The notes beneath the pieces are model-generated. The model was not told the origin of the DNA, made no database searches, and saw only the letters and a list, made by a program, of their open reading frames with translations. Made by a program: the position numbers and the translations under genes. Source: SYIM01 sp964581825 (GTDB lineage: Bacteria; Pseudomonadota; Gammaproteobacteria; Burkholderiales; Burkholderiaceae_E). From it: 9,222 bases of DNA. Of this stretch, positions 6,039 to 9,222 are shown one piece after another (positions within the stretch are counted from its first letter, which is position 1; each line of letters begins with the position of its first letter). Where the stretch lies: contig CAZORB010000155.1 in assembly GCA_964581825.1 (NCBI GenBank), positions 1 through 9,222 on the forward strand, in the 5' to 3' direction.

Positions 6039-7268
6039 CTACCGGGGCTTCACGCAGACCCGGTCTGCCAATCTGCGCATAAATCGCTCGCACCAGGCAA
6101 GCTGCTCCACCGCGATCCATTCATTGGGCTGATGCGCCTGCGCGATATGCCCAGGACCACAGACGATAGTCGGAATACCCACCTGGTGAAACAGTGATGC
6201 TTCGGTACCAAAAGACACCTTGCCCACCCCGCTTGAGGGATCGACCTCGGCGCAATCGAAGCAGAGCCGGGCGATTTCGCTGTCGGGCTCGGTTGCAAAG
6301 CCCGGCAGAACCGAGCGAAGCTCATGGTCGATTCCGGTCTCGGAACTGACGGCTTGCATCGCAGGCAGGAGCGTCTGCGCGAACGCGCGTGCCTCTTCGA
6401 ATAGCGATTCGGGACGATCCATATGGTGATGCCGGATTTCCCAGATGACTTCGCATTGCCGGGGAATAATATTGAGCGCGGTGCCGCCCTGGATGACACC
6501 GGTATGGATCGTGGTGTGCGGCACATCGTAGAGTCCGTCAAACGGACCGTGCGCAGCGAGTCTTCGATGCATCGATTTGAGATGCGCGACAAATTCACAG
6601 GCAACCTCCACTGCATTAACACCCATCGGGGTCAGTGAAGAGTGCGCTTCGAAGCCCCGGACCAGAGTGCGATAGGCATGCTTGCCCTTGTGCGCAATAA
6701 CGACCTGCATACCGGTGGGCTCGCCCACGATGCAACCCGAGGGGCGATAGCCTTGCGCAACGATATCGGCTATGAGCCTACGTACACCGATGCATCCAAC
6801 TTCTTCGTCGTAGCTGAAAGCCAGATGCACAGGGCGATCGAGGCCGCGTCGAAGAAGCTCCGGCACCAATGCAAGCACGGTGGCACCGAAGCCCTTCATG
6901 TCGGTGACACCCCGCCCCACCAACCGGTCCTGCTGAGCGACAACCTCGAAGGGATTGGTCTGCCAGGGCTGACCATCCACTGGAACAACGTCCGTATGGC
7001 CCGACAGCACCAGGCCGCCAACCCTCGTTTCACCATTGTTCGCAGGCAGCGTGACCCATAAATTGCATTTACGTCCGGAGTCGTCATAGGTCCGACGGAA
7101 GTCGGTGAGTCCTAAGGCCCGCAAATGCGCTTCGGTCCAGTCGATCAGTTCCAAATTGCTGTCGCGCGAGACCGTTGCGAACTGCACCCAACGCTCTAGC
7201 AATGGCAGCGCTGCAAGATCAGTAGCTCTGACCCCACGCAGCACCGATGACGGAACCGAAGCATTCAT
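6039..7268 (-). CDS. M20-family amidohydrolase, ArgE/DapE-like deacylase
   Basis: A 409-residue cytoplasmic co-catalytic zinc peptidase-family enzyme that should hydrolyse an N-acyl (often N-acetyl) amino acid or similar amide. The metal and catalytic set is complete: H91 and D93 in SGHTDVVP, bridging D123 in GRGVTDMKG, catalytic base E155 with metal-binding E156 in SYDEEVG, E183 in GEPT, and H379 in AHQPNEW. The dimerisation-domain substrate His lies in FEAHSSL (206-212). This arrangement is that of acetylornithine deacetylase (ArgE) subfamily proteins, and automated pipelines would probably name it argE. Its position between two solute receptors suggests a catabolic deacylase rather than arginine biosynthesis. 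Start ATG 7268 has AAGGG (7275-7279) 6 bases upstream. The gap from the upstream receptor gene is only 15 bp, so cotranscription is very likely. The true substrate is unknown. Confidence 0.92.
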   Translation of the reverse strand: MNASVPSSVLRGVRATDLAALPLLERWVQFATVSRDSNLELIDWTEAHLRALGLTDFRRTYDDSGRKCNLWVTLPANNGETRVGGLVLSGHTDVVPVDGQPWQTNPFEVVAQQDRLVGRGVTDMKGFGATVLALVPELLRRGLDRPVHLAFSYDEEVGCIGVRRLIADIVAQGYRPSGCIVGEPTGMQVVIAHKGKHAYRTLVRGFEAHSSLTPMGVNAVEVACEFVAHLKSMHRRLAAHGPFDGLYDVPHTTIHTGVIQGGTALNIIPRQCEVIWEIRHHHMDRPESLFEEARAFAQTLLPAMQAVSSETGIDHELRSVLPGFATEPDSEIARLCFDCAEVDPSSGVGKVSFGTEASLFHQVGIPTIVCGPGHIAQAHQPNEWIAVEQLAWCERFMRRLADRVCVKPR

Positions 7269-7283
7269 GACACACCCTTACGA

Positions 7284-8342
7284 TCAATCGGCTTTGATAT
7301 TGTTGGTTCGGATAACTGTACTGAACGCTTCGCGTATCTCACGCAGATACCGTGCGTAAGCGTCGGCTGGACGGTAATCAGGCTCAACAGCAATGCCCAT
7401 GAAGGCCTGCCTGACTTCAGGCGCGGTCATGATTTTTGCAATAGCGCCTGCCAGCCGATCGACTGCAGCCTTGGGCGTGTTTGCAGGAACCATGACCCCC
7501 AGCCACGCCCCCATGTCAAAACCTTTCAGCCCTGGCACGTTGCTGAGACTGGCAAACGGCACCACGCCCGGCGTCACCTCGCTACCATTCTTAAGCGACA
7601 CGCCATAGGCGCGAAGCCGCCCGCTTTTAACGTGCGGCATCGTGGCTGCAGCGGTTTCGATGCAGTAGTCGACCCGGCCGCTGATCACGTCCGTCAGCGC
7701 GGGCGACGACCCTTTATACGGAACATGAATCGCTTTGACGCCTACCGCAGCGTTGAACGACTCAGCGATCAGGTGCGCCGTGGCGCCCGTGCCCGACGAT
7801 GCAAACGTGTATTTGTTCGGCTCACCTCGAACGCGCGTCAGGAACTCGCCAATGTCACGCGCCTGGAAGGACTGCCCGGTGACCAGAACATAGGGTGACA
7901 TACCAACCATCGCGACCGGAATCAGATCACGCTCGGGATCGTAGGGCGTACGGGTCATGAGCGGGCTGACCGTGACGGGCCCGGACGAGGCGGCGAGCAG
8001 GGTATAGCCGTCAGCTTCGGACTTGGCCACCGCGTCGGTACCGATGGTGCCGCCTGCGCCGGCCCTATTGTCGATCACCACCGGCTGCCCAAAGGCCTTC
8101 GCCAGCTCCTGCGCCACCACACGTCCCGCCAAATCGGTTGCCTGACCCGGGGGCCAGGGAACGACCATCCGCATGGGTCGGCTTGGATAGGCCGCCTGGG
8201 CATGCGCGGCTGCCGGCAGCAAGGCCGCCGCTACAGCGCCCGCGGTCCCCGCGATAACCCGACGCCGTCCGAGCTCAAGCCCGGTCCCGATCGCATCGAC
8301 CGCGTCGCCGCTATCCTTGACCAACTTACGATTGATTGCCAT
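7284..8342 (-). CDS. TctC/Bug-family periplasmic solute receptor (second copy)
   Basis: A 352-residue TctC-type periplasmic receptor, paralogous to the one at the end of the operon but clearly diverged. An unusually long, polar N-terminal region of about 25 residues precedes GRRRVIAG (25-32) and a hydrophobic core, with likely cleavage after AHA48; the Arg cluster suggests possible Tat export. The strong AAGGAG 7 bases before ATG 8342 supports this long version over an internal start. Ligand loops are VVPWPPGQATDLAGR (60-74, D70) and DNRAGAGGTIGTDAVAKSEADG (91-112). In the first loop a Gln (Q67) replaces the second Gly seen in most members, so ligand preference may differ. It sits 37 bp after the cyclase gene and 15 bp before the M20 gene. 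No cognate membrane subunits are present. Confidence 0.93.
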   Translation of the reverse strand: MAINRKLVKDSGDAVDAIGTGLELGRRRVIAGTAGAVAAALLPAAAHAQAAYPSRPMRMVVPWPPGQATDLAGRVVAQELAKAFGQPVVIDNRAGAGGTIGTDAVAKSEADGYTLLAASSGPVTVSPLMTRTPYDPERDLIPVAMVGMSPYVLVTGQSFQARDIGEFLTRVRGEPNKYTFASSGTGATAHLIAESFNAAVGVKAIHVPYKGSSPALTDVISGRVDYCIETAAATMPHVKSGRLRAYGVSLKNGSEVTPGVVPFASLSNVPGLKGFDMGAWLGVMVPANTPKAAVDRLAGAIAKIMTAPEVRQAFMGIAVEPDYRPADAYARYLREIREAFSTVIRTNNIKAD

Positions 8343-8349
8343 CAGCTGT

Positions 8350-8355
8350 CTCCTT
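8350..8355 (-). promoter_or_regulatory. Ribosome binding site deciding the long start of the second receptor
   Basis: On the minus strand this reads AAGGAG, 7 bases before ATG 8342. It is a near-perfect Shine-Dalgarno and supports the extended signal region of that receptor. Confidence 0.75.
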
Positions 8356-8379
8356 GGTTGTGATGTTTGGCGATGCCGG

Positions 8380-9207
8380 TCAGGCCGGCTGCTTCAACTG
8401 CGTCTGCAGCGCGCGCGAGGCCGCGAGCAGGCCGTCATCGATGATGGCCACCGCTCGCGTCCAGCCGGCTGAAGCGCCTCGAATCTTGAACGGAAAGCAG
8501 GAAATCATGAAGCCGTGCGCCGGCAGGGCTTCGAGGTTATGCAGCTTCTCTAGGTGACTGTAACCGATGTGCCGCCCCGCCTTGTGCCCTTCCCAGATCA
8601 GCGCAGCGTTACCGGTTTGCCTGTACTTTTCGGCGGTGTAAACAAATGGTGCGTCCCAGCTCCAAGCGTCGGTTCCCGTCAGGCGAACGCCCCGCTCGAG
8701 CAGGTACATGGTGGCCTCATACCCCATGCCACAACCGGCAGTGACATAGTCGTCGTTACCGTAGCGCGAGCCCGCACGGGTGTTCACCACCACAATGTCG
8801 AGCGGCTGTAGCGTGTATTGAATTCGATTGAGCTCGGCTTCCACATCCGCAGCTGTCACCACATAGCCGTCTTCGAAGTGCCGAAAGTCAAGTTTGACCC
8901 CCGGCTGAAAGCACCACTCAAGCGGCACCTCGTCGATAGTCGCTGCGCGCTCGCCATGGTTCATGGTCGGATGAAAGTGCCAGGGCGCATCGAGGTGCGT
9001 GCCGTTATGCGTGATCAGCTCAACTTTCTCAACGGCCCAGCCCTGGCCATCGGGAAGATCCTCGCGACGCAGCCCCGGAAAAAACGGCTCGATCTGCGCG
9101 TAGCTCTGCTCGTGGTTGATGTACTGGATTTTCGGATTGAATGGCTTCGGGTCCGACAGCGGCTCATTCTCGAGGTAGATCGACAGATCAATGAAGCGAC
9201 GGCTCAT
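8380..9207 (-). CDS. Cyclase-family metal-dependent hydrolase (KynB/isatin hydrolase superfamily)
   Basis: A 275-residue protein of the cyclase family (Pfam PF04199), metal enzymes that include bacterial kynurenine formamidase and isatin hydrolase and usually hydrolyse amide, cyclic amide or ester bonds. The defining HxGTHxDxPxHF motif is intact at 67-78 (H67, H71, D73, H77). Further likely family segments are PLDIVVVNTRAG (135-146), a TGTDAWSWD stretch (177-185) and CFPFKIRGASAGWTRAVAI (237-255). It is longer than typical KynB (about 210 residues), so a strict kynurenine formamidase name is not justified; kynureninase and tryptophan dioxygenase genes are absent. Start ATG 9207 has AGGAG (9214-9218) 6 bases upstream. 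It is the first visible gene of the leftward operon, but the window ends 15 bases before it, so more genes may precede it. Cytoplasmic, with no signal peptide. Confidence 0.9.
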   Translation of the reverse strand: MSRRFIDLSIYLENEPLSDPKPFNPKIQYINHEQSYAQIEPFFPGLRREDLPDGQGWAVEKVELITHNGTHLDAPWHFHPTMNHGERAATIDEVPLEWCFQPGVKLDFRHFEDGYVVTAADVEAELNRIQYTLQPLDIVVVNTRAGSRYGNDDYVTAGCGMGYEATMYLLERGVRLTGTDAWSWDAPFVYTAEKYRQTGNAALIWEGHKAGRHIGYSHLEKLHNLEALPAHGFMISCFPFKIRGASAGWTRAVAIIDDGLLAASRALQTQLKQPA

Positions 9208-9222
9208 CCGGGTCTCCTGACT

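Noticed and set aside
1..9222. Search for tRNA/rRNA genes, CRISPR repeats, insertion sequences, integrases and attachment-like repeats
   Set aside because: Nothing supporting any of these was seen; almost all of the window is coding for metabolic and transport proteins.

Overview
The window reads as a chromosomal catabolic segment from a betaproteobacterium of the Burkholderiales, most likely an Alcaligenaceae-like or related soil/water organism. This is inferred from high GC, very dense gene packing, two TctC/Bug-type periplasmic receptors (a family greatly expanded in Bordetella, Achromobacter, Cupriavidus and relatives), and a maleylpyruvate isomerase very like NagL of Ralstonia. No RNA genes, mobile elements, CRISPR arrays or phage genes are visible. 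Assignments come from reading motifs and family recollection, not from a database search.

There are ten genes in three blocks. Block 1 (minus strand, 1-1404): an ACMSD-family amidohydrolase followed 18 bp later by an HpcH/HpaI-type aldolase that runs off the left edge. Block 2 (plus strand, 1640-5003), divergent from block 1 across a 235-bp spacer: a crotonase-family protein, a LysE/RhtB-type exporter, a 3-hydroxybenzoate 6-hydroxylase-like FAD monooxygenase, and a maleylpyruvate isomerase whose start overlaps the monooxygenase stop. Block 3 (minus strand, 5028-9207), convergent with block 2: a cyclase-family metal hydrolase, a TctC-type receptor, an ArgE/DapE-type M20 deacylase and a second TctC-type receptor, spaced 15-42 bp apart and apparently one operon.

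Functionally the best-supported story is aromatic acid catabolism through gentisate. The monooxygenase would make gentisate from 3-hydroxybenzoate, and the isomerase would convert maleylpyruvate to fumarylpyruvate. The ring-opening gentisate dioxygenase and the fumarylpyruvate hydrolase are not in the window. Block 3 looks like an uptake-and-hydrolysis module: two periplasmic solute receptors interleaved with two hydrolases that act on amide-type bonds. Block 1 supplies a decarboxylase/hydrolase-type enzyme and a C-C lyase for a small oxo-acid. Whether the blocks serve one substrate is inference.

The points most worth a second look are the crotonase, which lacks both glutamates of enoyl-CoA hydratase; the partial gentisate pathway; the orphan-receptor/hydrolase operon; a G7-CA-G7 tandem repeat inside the aldolase gene; and a 14-bp palindrome abutting a possible extended -10 element in the divergent spacer.
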